Made by a program: the position numbers and the translations under genes
In this document: positions 1 through 6,742 of the stretch, piece after piece
How positions within the stretch are numbered: the stretch's first letter is position 1
Layout of the letters: each line of letters opens with the position of its first letter
Source: Omnitrophica bacterium GWA2_52_8
GTDB lineage: Bacteria; Omnitrophota; Omnitrophia; Omnitrophales; Aquincolibacteriaceae
Assembly: GCA_001804025.1 (NCBI GenBank)
Contig: MHFC01000034.1
Span: 5,728 to 17,684, forward strand
Reading direction: 5' to 3'
Length of the DNA: 11,957 nt
The notes under the pieces: generated by a model
Databases searched by the model: none
What the model was told of the DNA's origin: nothing
The model's input: only the letters and a program-made list of their open reading frames with translations

Positions 1-351
1 GCCTTGGTTTTCCAGAATTCGCCGGTATTCCGAGAAACACGGCTGAACGAGCAACGCTGTTTTTGGGGCGAGGGCACGGACAAGCGTTTCCAGCAACCCG
101 AGAGCTCCATGACCTGCTGTGATCTGCTCCGGACCGCAGCCGTAAATTCCGGCTACAAATTCGCAAAATTCGCGCGCATACGGCTCCGGGTACAAATGCA
201 GGGTTTTATTAATTTCTTTGCGGCAGAAATCCAAAATCTCATCCGGCAGCGCCAACGGTGACACATTTACGGAAAAATCAAGAATTTCGTCTTCCGGGAT
301 CCCATAGCGCTGCGCAAAGCACCGCCGCTGACCGCCGTGGCCTGGAATCAT
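1..351 (-). CDS. cobD: Threonine-phosphate decarboxylase (CobD), N-terminal 117 residues, runs off left edge
   Basis: The visible part matches the N-terminus of the fold-type I PLP enzymes related to histidinol-phosphate aminotransferase that make (R)-1-amino-2-propanol O-2-phosphate from L-threonine phosphate for the nucleotide loop of B12. Seen: GHGG at residues 4-7, the family signature LDFSVNVSPL at 24-33 (usually LDFSxNxNPLG), YPEPYAREF at 54-62, and AGHGALGLLE at 79-88 where the family usually has a GNG turn. The PLP lysine lies beyond the window. The ATG at 351 is the only usual start in frame after the stop at 442-444, and it places GHGG where family members begin; the ribosome site is weak (GGCGG). 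It is the last visible gene of the riboswitch-led operon, 90 bases after the TonB-like gene. A generic HisC-type aminotransferase is possible but unlikely among cob genes. Confidence 0.85.
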   Translation of the reverse strand, partial: MIPGHGGQRRCFAQRYGIPEDEILDFSVNVSPLALPDEILDFCRKEINKTLHLYPEPYAREFCEFVAGIYGCGPEQITAGHGALGLLETLVRALAPKTALLVQPCFSEYRRILENQG

Positions 352-441
352 GTTGCCGCCATGAATCGATGAAAGTTGGAAAAAGTTAAAATCAAAGGCA
401 TGTTGATAACGGACAAACTGTAGAAATAGGCCGCAGATCCG
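352..441 (-). other. Intergenic spacer between TonB-like gene and cobD
   Basis: On the minus strand, a weak 5-bp stem (CCGCA/TGCGG, plus positions 430-448) spans the stop of the TonB-like gene, but no T-run follows, so I do not call a terminator. The rest is A/T-rich with no convincing promoter. The reading frame stays open through the spacer, but it has no ATG, GTG or TTG codon before the ATG at 351. Confidence 0.4.
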
Positions 442-936
442 TTATGCGGTCTCCTTGATTTCAAACCGCACAGGAATTTGAATGCAAGTCACGACGGGAC
501 TTCCGTGTTCAAGCGCCAGATGAAATTTCCACAGTTGCACCGCCGCAACAGCCGCATCGTCCAGTGTTTTGTGCCCCGAGGCCGACATAACCGAATACCG
601 GCCGACACTGCCGTCGGTCAAAATCTCGATAGCGAGAACGGTTTCTCCCTGCCATCCCTGGGCCAAGGCCCAGCGCGGGTATTCGATCCGGGCCGGGTCG
701 GATACAAGATACGGGAGCGTCATGCCGGCGGTATTCCCTTCGGTAAAAACAGCTCCGGGATTGGCGACAACGGTATTGTCTTCAGTGACGACTGTGCGGA
801 ACGTCCCGTCCCCGCCGGTAGGCTCAAACTCTCCGACACCCGCCGGACTTAGGGATATATCGGCACCATATAATGAAAATGGCACGGCAAAATTTAAAAA
901 AATTACGGCAATCACGCAGGCCTCTATTGATTTCAT
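442..936 (-). CDS. Short TonB C-terminal-domain protein
   Basis: 164 residues. Residues 1-25 form a hydrophobic segment ending LYGAD, which looks like a cleavable signal peptide or a single anchor. Residues 26-80 are a low-complexity linker rich in Gly, Thr, Val and Glu. Residues 81-161 are a clear TonB C-terminal domain: YPRWALAQGWQG, the ILTDGSV turn, SASGHKTLDDAAVAAVQLWKF and IPVRFEI. In TonB this domain grips the TonB box of outer-membrane receptors and passes on energy from ExbB/ExbD. Odd points: no Pro/Glu/Lys-rich periplasm-spanning region, no His in the membrane segment of the kind used to contact ExbB, and no exbB or exbD nearby. It has a strong ribosome site (AAAGGAG, 6-base spacing) and starts 14 bases after the previous gene. 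The context suggests it serves the BtuB of the same operon. Domain assignment is firm; the role is inferred. Confidence 0.85.
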   Translation of the reverse strand: MKSIEACVIAVIFLNFAVPFSLYGADISLSPAGVGEFEPTGGDGTFRTVVTEDNTVVANPGAVFTEGNTAGMTLPYLVSDPARIEYPRWALAQGWQGETVLAIEILTDGSVGRYSVMSASGHKTLDDAAVAAVQLWKFHLALEHGSPVVTCIQIPVRFEIKETA

Positions 937-950
937 GACACGCTCCTTTT

Positions 951-1670
951 CTATCTGATTTCGGAAGGATAAGTATATTCAAAATTACGTACGGAATCCA
1001 TCATTTCAATCGCAGTGCCCGACTCCCCTAATATTTCATGCCAGATACGGACCGCGTAGTTTCCTGGGGGCACATCTTCGATCCGGAAACCGCCGTGGGC
1101 ATCCGTGACGGCATAGTGCGGGCTTGAAACTACAATCACGAAAGCGTGCATCCAATGATGGAGCCCGCAGCGCAGCACGCAGTTTCCCGGTTTCTCAAAG
1201 AGAGCCTCGACTGACTTTCCGGGGTCCACATCATACCTGAAAAGCATTTTCGAATCCTCATTAAAAGCCCTGACATCATGCGCTAAACCGTCCGAATTCA
1301 AAATCTTCAAACTCGCCCCGGCAGGCAGTACCACCACATGCGGATCAAAGAGATAATCTTTTTGATCCAGCTCCATTTGCGGCGGCACAATTTCGCTCGG
1401 GCCGGCCAAAACGTCCGCCGCCCCCCCTTCGAGCACAACTACCGCGTTTTGAAGCCCGCCCTCCGGCGAAATCAGGAGTGACTGCGACAGGACATTCTCC
1501 GGAAAGCCACGAACCGGTTTTTTTTCAATGGGAATAAACCTTGGGTCCGGATAAGGGGGGCCAGAGACACGGACCGTCCCCTCAAAATCATAAGCTGCCG
1601 CATGTCCCGAAAATACCAATACGGCAAGCACCGCCAGAAATCTTACTGCGTTTCTTCGATATAATGCCAT
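951..1670 (-). CDS. Exported cupredoxin-like protein with carboxypeptidase-regulatory-like region
   Basis: 239 residues. The signal peptide is at 1-26 (MALYRRN, hydrophobic core, HAAA-Y). A beta-rich domain follows: SQSLLISPEGGLQNAVVVLEG (62-82), LDQKDYLFDPHVVVLPAGASLKILNSD (101-127), H131 in the NSDGLAHDVRAF segment, and RCGLHHWMHAFVIV (167-180). H131, C168, H171 and M174 are spaced like type 1 copper ligands. The end, AVTDAHGGFRIEDVPPGNYAVRIWHE (187-212), matches the short Ig-like regulatory fold usual in this family, often annotated as plastocyanin-like or methylamine utilisation protein. The family's function is not well established; copper binding is inferred from the residues. The start overlaps the end of the DUF4430 gene by 28 bases, with GAGGGG about 10 bases upstream. 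Its place inside a B12 operon is unusual and could point to electron transfer to corrinoids or a role in uptake. Confidence 0.75.
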   Translation of the reverse strand: MALYRRNAVRFLAVLAVLVFSGHAAAYDFEGTVRVSGPPYPDPRFIPIEKKPVRGFPENVLSQSLLISPEGGLQNAVVVLEGGAADVLAGPSEIVPPQMELDQKDYLFDPHVVVLPAGASLKILNSDGLAHDVRAFNEDSKMLFRYDVDPGKSVEALFEKPGNCVLRCGLHHWMHAFVIVVSSPHYAVTDAHGGFRIEDVPPGNYAVRIWHEILGESGTAIEMMDSVRNFEYTYPSEIR

Positions 1671-2068
1671 TCGAGGCGGTCCCCTCTTTTTAATTTCTTT
1701 TTGCGCGGTGAAAATTTAGTCGACCCGTTAAGCGTCGCCTTCCACCAGCGGTTCTCGGCCGGATCAATCCTGACTCCGTTAATTTCCACAATTTCCCGCA
1801 TACTGCAGCAGGCCATCCCATACAAGATCGGATAAACCTGCCCGACCGCCTCAATCGCGTTCATCTCTTTTTCGGCCAGCAGCGTTGAATCATACCCTTG
1901 CTTGCCGGCAGAACCGAAATCAACGACAAGGTGCACCGGAAACGTCTCATGCTTTGCGGATAATTTTCCTTTTCCAAATCGCAAAAACGACAGCGCCTCC
2001 GGAACCTGAAAAAAAAGGCAAGATAACACGATAAAAACCGCAACGTGAGCTCTTCGCCGGCCTGGCAT
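1643..2068 (-). CDS. Exported DUF4430 (transcobalamin-like C-terminal domain) protein
   Basis: 141 residues from the ATG at 2068, which gives a normal signal peptide (MPGRRR, hydrophobic 8-20, cleavage near ALS). A longer in-frame version begins at 2164 but only adds codons that overlap cobQ. The mature part shows the DUF4430 pattern: a long helix-like stretch STLLAEKEMNAIEAVGQ (61-77), EINGVRI (95-101), RWWKATLNG (107-115) and LKRGDRLEWHY (126-136). This domain resembles the C-terminal cobalamin-contacting domain of animal transcobalamin and intrinsic factor. A Cys-Cys pair sits at 87-88. The gene begins 4 bases after the cobQ stop, so it belongs to the B12 operon and is probably coupled to cobQ. 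I infer a periplasmic corrinoid-binding role; no binding data exist here. General DUF4430 membership is more certain than cobalamin binding. Confidence 0.75.
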   Translation of the reverse strand: MPGRRRAHVAVFIVLSCLFFQVPEALSFLRFGKGKLSAKHETFPVHLVVDFGSAGKQGYDSTLLAEKEMNAIEAVGQVYPILYGMACCSMREIVEINGVRIDPAENRWWKATLNGSTKFSPRKKKLKRGDRLEWHYIEETQ

Positions 2069-2072
2069 GAAT

Positions 2073-3587
2073 CTATTCAGCACAAGCGCTTTTTTCCCCG
2101 GACATGACCGGCTGTAAAGATTCCCAATCAAGATGAACCTCCAACATTTTTGAAAGCCGTTCATAGTGCGTATCCCGGAACTCCGGGGACGTCAAGTTAT
2201 CGCACGCGGCCGCTCTATTTTTTCCTGTCGCCGCGGCCAAAGCCCTGAGAAACGACAGGCGAAACTGCACTTGGTCAAACAAGCCGTGATAATACGTGCC
2301 GGCCAGGCTCTCGGTCACATCCACACGCCCGACAGCGCCAAATGTTTTATAATCTTGCCCGTAAACAGTTCTCCCCATATGGATTTCGTAAGCCCGTATC
2401 TCGCCTTCAACTCGGGACCCGAAAAGATCGGCGGAAACCCGCTCGACCGATTGTTTTAGGATTTTTTCCTGAGAAAATTCGGTCACCATGTCAAAAAAAC
2501 CAAGCCCCTCCGCTTCACGGACTTCGGATTCGATGTTTTCCGTATCCCGGATGATGCGGCCCATCATCTGATATCCCCCGCAGATTCCGAGAATGCGCCC
2601 GCCGTTTTTGACATATTCCAAAATCTTTTCACACCAGCCCTGGCGGCGAAGGAAAGCCAGGTCCGCAACGGTTGATTTTGTTCCGGGAATAATCAGTAAG
2701 TCCGGCGTTCCAAGGGTCTCTTTGCGCCTGACATATCGCAGGCAAACACCTTGCTCTTTGGCCAGAATGTCAAAATCCGTAAAGTTGGAAATCCTCGGAA
2801 GCGCGACCACTGCAATGTCCAGCTCGCCTGCCGTCGCGTGAATCCGGCCGGTTGACTGATTTTCCAGAGACACCGCGTCTTCTTCGTCGATATAAAGATC
2901 TTTTAAATAAGGGAGTACCCCGACAACCGGGACACCGGTACGCTGCCTCAGGAATTGAATCCCGGGCTCGAGCAATGTTTCATCCCCCCGGAATTTATTG
3001 ATAATAAAACCCTTGATGCGGCTGCAATCCGCGGGTTCCAGCAGCGCAAGAGTCCCGACCAGCGCCGCAAAAACTCCGCCGCGGTCAATGTCGCCGACAA
3101 GGTAGCAGCCTGCGTCCGCCATCGCGGCCGCTTTCATATTGACCACATCGTGCTTTTTGAGATTGATCTCGGCCGGAGACCCGGCGCCTTCCATAATGAT
3201 GACATCATAATTTTGCGCCAATCGCGCATAGGCGCCACACACGACGGGCCACAGTTCGGACAGCCGTTCATAATACTCACGCGCGGTGAAATGCCCGACC
3301 GGCTTTCCGAGTACAATCACCTGCGAACGATTGTCCGCTGCGGGTTTTAACAGAATGGGATTCAAATCAACGCTTTTTTCAATACGGGCGCATTCCGCCT
3401 GAACGGCTTGGGCACGGCCGATTTCCCCGCCGCTGGAAGTGACGCAGGCGTTATTCGACATATTTTGCGCCTTAAACGGGGCCACGCGGTATCCGCGGTT
3501 GGAAAAAAGCCGGCAAAGCCCCGCAGTGATAACGGATTTCCCCACGCTCGATGCCGTGCCTAAAATCATGATACTTTTGGCCTTCAT
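2073..3587 (-). CDS. cobQ: Cobyric acid synthase CobQ
   Basis: Glutamine-dependent amidotransferase that amidates adenosylcobyrinate a,c-diamide at positions b, d, e and g to give adenosylcobyric acid. From the start chosen here (504 residues) it has the ATP-binding segment MILGTASSVGKS (7-18), FKAQNMSNNA (38-47), a DIDRGG segment (166-171), and a class I glutaminase-type domain with nucleophile C336 in GRILGICGGYQMMG and histidines in YEIHMGRT (403) and YYHGLFD (434). Length is normal for the family. A longer frame opens at 3635, but its extra 16 residues are encoded by a hairpin repeat and lack a ribosome site. The ATG at 3587 has AAGGCGG upstream and matches the family N-terminus. It follows cobS after a hairpin-bearing spacer and is closely followed by the DUF4430 gene. 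Confidence 0.95.
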   Translation of the reverse strand: MKAKSIMILGTASSVGKSVITAGLCRLFSNRGYRVAPFKAQNMSNNACVTSSGGEIGRAQAVQAECARIEKSVDLNPILLKPAADNRSQVIVLGKPVGHFTAREYYERLSELWPVVCGAYARLAQNYDVIIMEGAGSPAEINLKKHDVVNMKAAAMADAGCYLVGDIDRGGVFAALVGTLALLEPADCSRIKGFIINKFRGDETLLEPGIQFLRQRTGVPVVGVLPYLKDLYIDEEDAVSLENQSTGRIHATAGELDIAVVALPRISNFTDFDILAKEQGVCLRYVRRKETLGTPDLLIIPGTKSTVADLAFLRRQGWCEKILEYVKNGGRILGICGGYQMMGRIIRDTENIESEVREAEGLGFFDMVTEFSQEKILKQSVERVSADLFGSRVEGEIRAYEIHMGRTVYGQDYKTFGAVGRVDVTESLAGTYYHGLFDQVQFRLSFLRALAAATGKNRAAACDNLTSPEFRDTHYERLSKMLEVHLDWESLQPVMSGEKSACAE

Positions 3588-3599
3588 ACCCGCCTTTTC

Positions 3600-3640
3600 T
3601 AAACCGCATTTTCCATCGCCAATAAGAAATTCCATCGAAG
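3600..3640 (-). repeat. Degenerate hairpin repeat, copy B, upstream of cobQ
   Basis: Plus bases 3614-3640 match 9023-9049 at 23 of 27 positions by my hand alignment; both read CATCGC-AAT-AGAAAT-CC-TCGAAG. Around it the minus strand can fold as an imperfect stem with the loop ATTGGC. It encodes the dispensable extra N-terminal residues of the longest cobQ reading frame. No T-run follows, so it is not a standard terminator. Confidence 0.5.
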
Positions 3641-3679
3641 CGGTTTTCTTATCGATTCACCTAATCGATGAGAAAACCG
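3641..3679 (-). repeat. 17-bp inverted repeat in the cobS-cobQ spacer
   Basis: Arms 3641-3657 and 3663-3679 are complementary at 16 of 17 positions, with a 5-base loop (AGGTG on the minus strand). The mismatch would be a G-T type pair on the plus strand and an A-C mismatch on the minus strand. The stem starts just after the cobS stop. There is no T-run on either side, so a Rho-independent terminator is unlikely. An intercistronic mRNA-stability or processing element, or a palindromic repeat, fits better. Confidence 0.65.
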
Positions 3680-3681
3680 GA

Positions 3682-4452
3682 CTAACCCATCCGTTCAAGC
3701 ACCAAAATCCCCAGCAGCACCGTCAACTCCGTTATTTCGCCCGCCGCGCCGATCATATCTCCGGTCACTCCGCCGACTTTTTTTTCAAACACGATCCGCA
3801 GCAGAGCCGCCACAAAACAAACAGCCAATAAAACCAAAATCCCGGACACTCCCCAAAATGCCGTGACCGGCCACCCCGCCGCCGTGGTCCAAAACATCCC
3901 GGATTTTGTGATTTTTCCCGCAAATCCCGCGGCCAACCCTCCAGCGTTGCCGCCATACGGCATCCCATAACTAACTGCCACCATCGCCCAGCGGGACAAC
4001 GTAACAGAACCCACAAGCGCCGCGACGTTGCTGTGAATGTCTTTCAGCAGCACAAATTTAGACAGGATCAAAAATACAAGCCCCAAAACACCCCAGGCCC
4101 CGAGATGCGGGTCCTTCATGATTTGCAGTGTCTCTTCACGCGAACGCCCGCCAAAAAAACCGTCACAAAAATCCGCGAATCCGTCGGCATGCAGCCCGCC
4201 GCTCAGGATCAACGGAAGAAACACCAAAACCAGAGCGTTCAGGTCACGGGAAAATACCGGCTGACATGCGGCATAAACCGCCCAGGTGATTCCGGCAATC
4301 AAATAACCGACCACGGGAAAATAAGGCGCGGCGTGATGCAAGGCTCCTCCTTCGCCCCGGTTTTCGAAGCGCGGGCAGAACGGGAACAGGGTCAAAAAAT
4401 TAACGGCTGTCTTAAAATTCAAAACTTGCACATTTATGAGAGCTCTTTTCAT
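3682..4452 (-). CDS. cobS: Adenosylcobinamide-GDP ribazoletransferase CobS
   Basis: Integral inner-membrane cobalamin synthase that joins adenosylcobinamide-GDP to alpha-ribazole (or its 5'-phosphate). 256 residues, the usual length. Seen: N-terminal FKTAVNFLTLFPF (13-25), the acidic metal-binding motif HADGFADFCDGFFGG (88-102, with D90, D94 and D97), KDPHLGAWGV (113-122), and the C-terminal GVTGDMIGAAGEITE (228-242). Several hydrophobic stretches (about 47-62, 72-86, 119-137, 198-217, 240-252) fit a polytopic membrane protein. It begins 3 bases after the cobT stop, so the two are probably translated together. A hairpin follows the stop directly and may set the ratio between this gene and cobQ downstream. 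Confidence 0.95.
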   Translation of the reverse strand: MKRALINVQVLNFKTAVNFLTLFPFCPRFENRGEGGALHHAAPYFPVVGYLIAGITWAVYAACQPVFSRDLNALVLVFLPLILSGGLHADGFADFCDGFFGGRSREETLQIMKDPHLGAWGVLGLVFLILSKFVLLKDIHSNVAALVGSVTLSRWAMVAVSYGMPYGGNAGGLAAGFAGKITKSGMFWTTAAGWPVTAFWGVSGILVLLAVCFVAALLRIVFEKKVGGVTGDMIGAAGEITELTVLLGILVLERMG

Positions 4453-4455
4453 AAG

Positions 4456-5523
4456 CTACCGCGCTTCTTCCGCTTTATCGGCAACGCCCGCTTCTTCAAA
4501 TGTAGCGACTTCGTTATAAACACGGACGGCAGCGGCCAACAGCATCATCCCGAGTGCGGCGCCGCTTGCCTCTCCCAAGCGCATTCCGAGATTGAACATC
4601 GGTTTGGCTCTGAGCGCCTCCAGCAGGAGGTTGTGACCGGGCTCTTCGGACTGATGGGCAAAAAAAAGATAGCCGGCAACATCGGGCTGTACACGCACCG
4701 CAGCAAGTGCGGCAGCCGACACAATCCAACCGTCGATGACCGCGGGGACGGAATAACGCGCACATGCGAGGATTGCCCCTGTCAGGGCCGCGATTTCGTA
4801 ACCCCCGACGCAGCGCAAGATCGCATACGGATGATTCAGCCTGTCTCTGTGGAGGACCAAGGCTTTCTCGATGACGCCGATTTTGTGCGAAAGAGCTTTA
4901 TCTTTTAACCCTGTCCCGCGGCCCGTCACCTGAATCGGCGGAACTTTCAAGAGCGCGGCCACAACCGCACTGGCTGCGGTCGTATTTGCAATCCCCATCT
5001 CACCAAAACCCAGCATTACGGCACCCCCGCGGACTGATTCTGCGGCAGAGTCCCAACCCAGCTGCAGCGCCGCGTTGAGCTGGTCTCCGGACATCGCAGC
5101 TTCCTTTGTCATGTTGCGCGTTCCCGGCCCGATTTTTTTTGAAATCAGCCTGGGGTCATTTTGAAAATCAAAATCCACACCCGCATCAATGACCTTGACA
5201 TCGGCCGAGGCTGAACGTGCCAATGAATTTATAGTCGCGCCGCCGTTCAGAAAATTCATGACCATTGACGCCGTTACGCTTTTCGGATACAAACTGACGT
5301 TTTCATCGGCAACGCCATGATCCGCGGCAAAAAGCAGAATATGCTTAGGGGCCCCCTTAAGCGCCGCTTGTTTCTGAATGCCGGAAATTCTCTCAAGGTA
5401 CCCCTCTAAAAGACCCAAACTCCCTTCCGGCCGCGTCTGTGAGGACAACCGCTGACGGGCTTTTCCGATCCACACCGGGTCCGGCGCCTCAATTTTATTA
5501 ATTTCCTGATCAAAGGGCGGCAT
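4456..5523 (-). CDS. cobT: Nicotinate-nucleotide--dimethylbenzimidazole phosphoribosyltransferase CobT
   Basis: Transfers phosphoribose from nicotinate mononucleotide to the lower-ligand base, giving alpha-ribazole phosphate. 355 residues, a standard length. Family landmarks are present: LTRPEGSLG-like segment QTRPEGSLG (29-37), FAADHGVADENVSLYP (65-80), FLNGGATIN (91-99), the E175 region GFGEMGIANTT (172-182), and RLGEASGAA (315-323), whose E318 corresponds to the catalytic glutamate known as E317 in Salmonella. Its first 14 bases overlap the end of cobU, and its ribosome site (AAAGGG) lies inside cobU, so the pair is translationally coupled. The sequence does not tell which lower-ligand base is used. 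Confidence 0.96.
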   Translation of the reverse strand: MPPFDQEINKIEAPDPVWIGKARQRLSSQTRPEGSLGLLEGYLERISGIQKQAALKGAPKHILLFAADHGVADENVSLYPKSVTASMVMNFLNGGATINSLARSASADVKVIDAGVDFDFQNDPRLISKKIGPGTRNMTKEAAMSGDQLNAALQLGWDSAAESVRGGAVMLGFGEMGIANTTAASAVVAALLKVPPIQVTGRGTGLKDKALSHKIGVIEKALVLHRDRLNHPYAILRCVGGYEIAALTGAILACARYSVPAVIDGWIVSAAALAAVRVQPDVAGYLFFAHQSEEPGHNLLLEALRAKPMFNLGMRLGEASGAALGMMLLAAAVRVYNEVATFEEAGVADKAEEAR

Positions 5524-6058
5524 AGACTCGCCCTTTAATTGCCAGCGGAACGCCGGCTACCAAAAAAAACACTTCATCCGCGGCTTGGGCCACCAGCCGG
5601 TTAAGCCGCCCGAGTTCCTCCGTAAACCGGCGCAAATTAGGCTGCTCCGGTACCATCCCCATGCCAATCTCGTTGGATACGATCACCAGCCGGCAATCCC
5701 CGCGATTTTCCAGAACCGAAACAAAAGCGGCGATTTCGGCTGCAGTCCGCGGATCCTCAGGTCCGAAATGATGAAAGAGGTTGTTGAGCCAAACCGTGAG
5801 GCAATCGACAACAATCAGATCGCGGCGCTGAATTGTTCCCGACAGCGCCGCAGCCAGATAGAGCGGCTGTTCAACGGTATCAAATTCATCTTTACGCTCA
5901 TCTTTATGCCGGGCAATACGAGCCCTCATTTCATGATCAAGGGGTTCCGCCGTGGCAATAAATGCACGACATTGACCTATCCGACGGGACATATTAAGCG
6001 CATACGCACTTTTTCCGGACCTCATGCCTCCCGTAACAAAAGTCAATCTTGACGCCAT
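5510..6058 (-). CDS. cobU: Adenosylcobinamide kinase / adenosylcobinamide-phosphate guanylyltransferase CobU
   Basis: Bifunctional enzyme that phosphorylates adenosylcobinamide and then attaches GMP. 182 residues, the usual size. Seen: Walker A GGMRSGKS at 10-17, RIARHKDER at 47-55 with H51 at the place of the guanylated histidine, Walker B-like LIVVDCLTVWLNN at 81-93, and the C-terminal VSNEIGMGMVPEQPNLRRFTEELGRLN signature. The ribosome site AGGAG lies 6 bases before the ATG at 6058. It is separated from cobA by a 106-base spacer with a small hairpin, and its end overlaps cobT. The presence of CobU rather than an archaeal-type CobY is typical of bacteria. Confidence 0.96.
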   Translation of the reverse strand: MASRLTFVTGGMRSGKSAYALNMSRRIGQCRAFIATAEPLDHEMRARIARHKDERKDEFDTVEQPLYLAAALSGTIQRRDLIVVDCLTVWLNNLFHHFGPEDPRTAAEIAAFVSVLENRGDCRLVIVSNEIGMGMVPEQPNLRRFTEELGRLNRLVAQAADEVFFLVAGVPLAIKGRVYAAL

Positions 6059-6164
6059 AGACCGCTCCTGATGAATGTTCTCAAGGCATTAGATTCTGCT
6101 GACATTTGACTTGTATTTCTCCCTCTGCCAATGAGAGAGCGATATTTTTAAAAATCAACAGGGC
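6059..6164 (-). other. Spacer between cobA and cobU with hairpin repeat (copy at 6119-6139)
   Basis: On the minus strand CTCTCTC (6139-6133) pairs with GAGGGAG (6125-6119) around the loop ATTGGCA, giving 7 pairs including one G-U. The loop resembles those of the hairpins at 3600-3640 and 9015-9043. An A/T-rich stretch (TTTTTAAAAAT, around 6145-6155) precedes it. No T-run follows the stem in the direction of transcription, so I do not call a terminator. The rest holds only the cobU ribosome site. Confidence 0.5.
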
Positions 6165-6740
6165 CTAATACTCGATCCCCGGCTGCGCCTTAATGCCCTG
6201 CTGATAGGGATGTTTGATACATTTCATTTCCGTCACGAGATCCGCAATCTCGATTATTTCCGGCGGTGCCCCGCCGCCGGTCAAAAAAACATGTTTCATG
6301 GCAGGTTTTTTTTTAAGTTCTGCGATGATGACCGCAGGGTCGAGAAAATTAAATTTCATCACATAATTGATCTCATCAAAGATCGCGAGATAAATCGCGG
6401 GATCATGCAGGATTTCCTTACATTTCTCCCAAGCACGCCCGGCCGTTCGGACATCCTGCTCGAAATTTTTTGTGTCCCACGTAAAACCGTCGCCGATACT
6501 AAAGATCTGAAATTGATCGCCAAACTTTTTGGCCGCTTCCGCTTCGCCCGTCTTCCACTTCCCTTTTATGAATTGCACCATGGCAACCCGGTAACCCCGC
6601 CCAAGCGCCCGAAGGGCCGTCCCGAATGCCGCGGTGGATTTCCCCTTGCCGTCGCCGGTATTAACGAGGATCAATCCTTTCTTTTTGTATTCCTTGATAT
6701 CTGCATGCTCCCGTGGCGCGCGGTCTTCTTTTTGCTTCAT
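6165..6740 (-). CDS. cobA: Cob(I)yrinic acid a,c-diamide adenosyltransferase, CobA/CobO/BtuR type
   Basis: Attaches the adenosyl group from ATP to cobalt of reduced corrinoids, the first cytoplasmic step after uptake and also needed before amidation by CobQ. 191 residues, normal for the family. Seen: P-loop NTGDGKGKST at 27-36, MVQFIKGKWKTGE at 54-66, the FTWDT segment at 86-90, Walker B-like AIFDEINYV at 119-127, LTGGGAP at 153-159, and the C-terminal KHPYQQGIKAQPGIEY. The family is unrelated to the PduO-type enzyme. Its ribosome site (AAAGGA) overlaps the last codons of btuB, and only 2 bases separate the two genes, so expression follows the riboswitch-controlled receptor gene. Confidence 0.96.
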   Translation of the reverse strand: MKQKEDRAPREHADIKEYKKKGLILVNTGDGKGKSTAAFGTALRALGRGYRVAMVQFIKGKWKTGEAEAAKKFGDQFQIFSIGDGFTWDTKNFEQDVRTAGRAWEKCKEILHDPAIYLAIFDEINYVMKFNFLDPAVIIAELKKKPAMKHVFLTGGGAPPEIIEIADLVTEMKCIKHPYQQGIKAQPGIEY

Positions 6741-6742
6741 CG

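Noticed and set aside
349..435. Upstream HGGN in the cobD frame, as a longer N-terminus
   Set aside because: It resembles the family start, but no usual start codon precedes it, and the second GHGG after the ATG at 351 has the right spacing to LDFSVNVSPL.
2069..2164. ATG at 2164 as the start of the DUF4430 gene
   Set aside because: The added codons overlap the cobQ 3' end and would bury the signal peptide 32 residues inside.
3588..3635. ATG at 3635 as the start of cobQ
   Set aside because: The extra 16 residues are encoded by a repeat, no ribosome site precedes it, and the family starts at the later Met.
4033..4908. Long plus-strand open frame of 291 codons opposite cobS and cobT
   Set aside because: It lies antisense to two well-supported genes, shows no family motifs, and reads as low-quality composition; a shadow frame.
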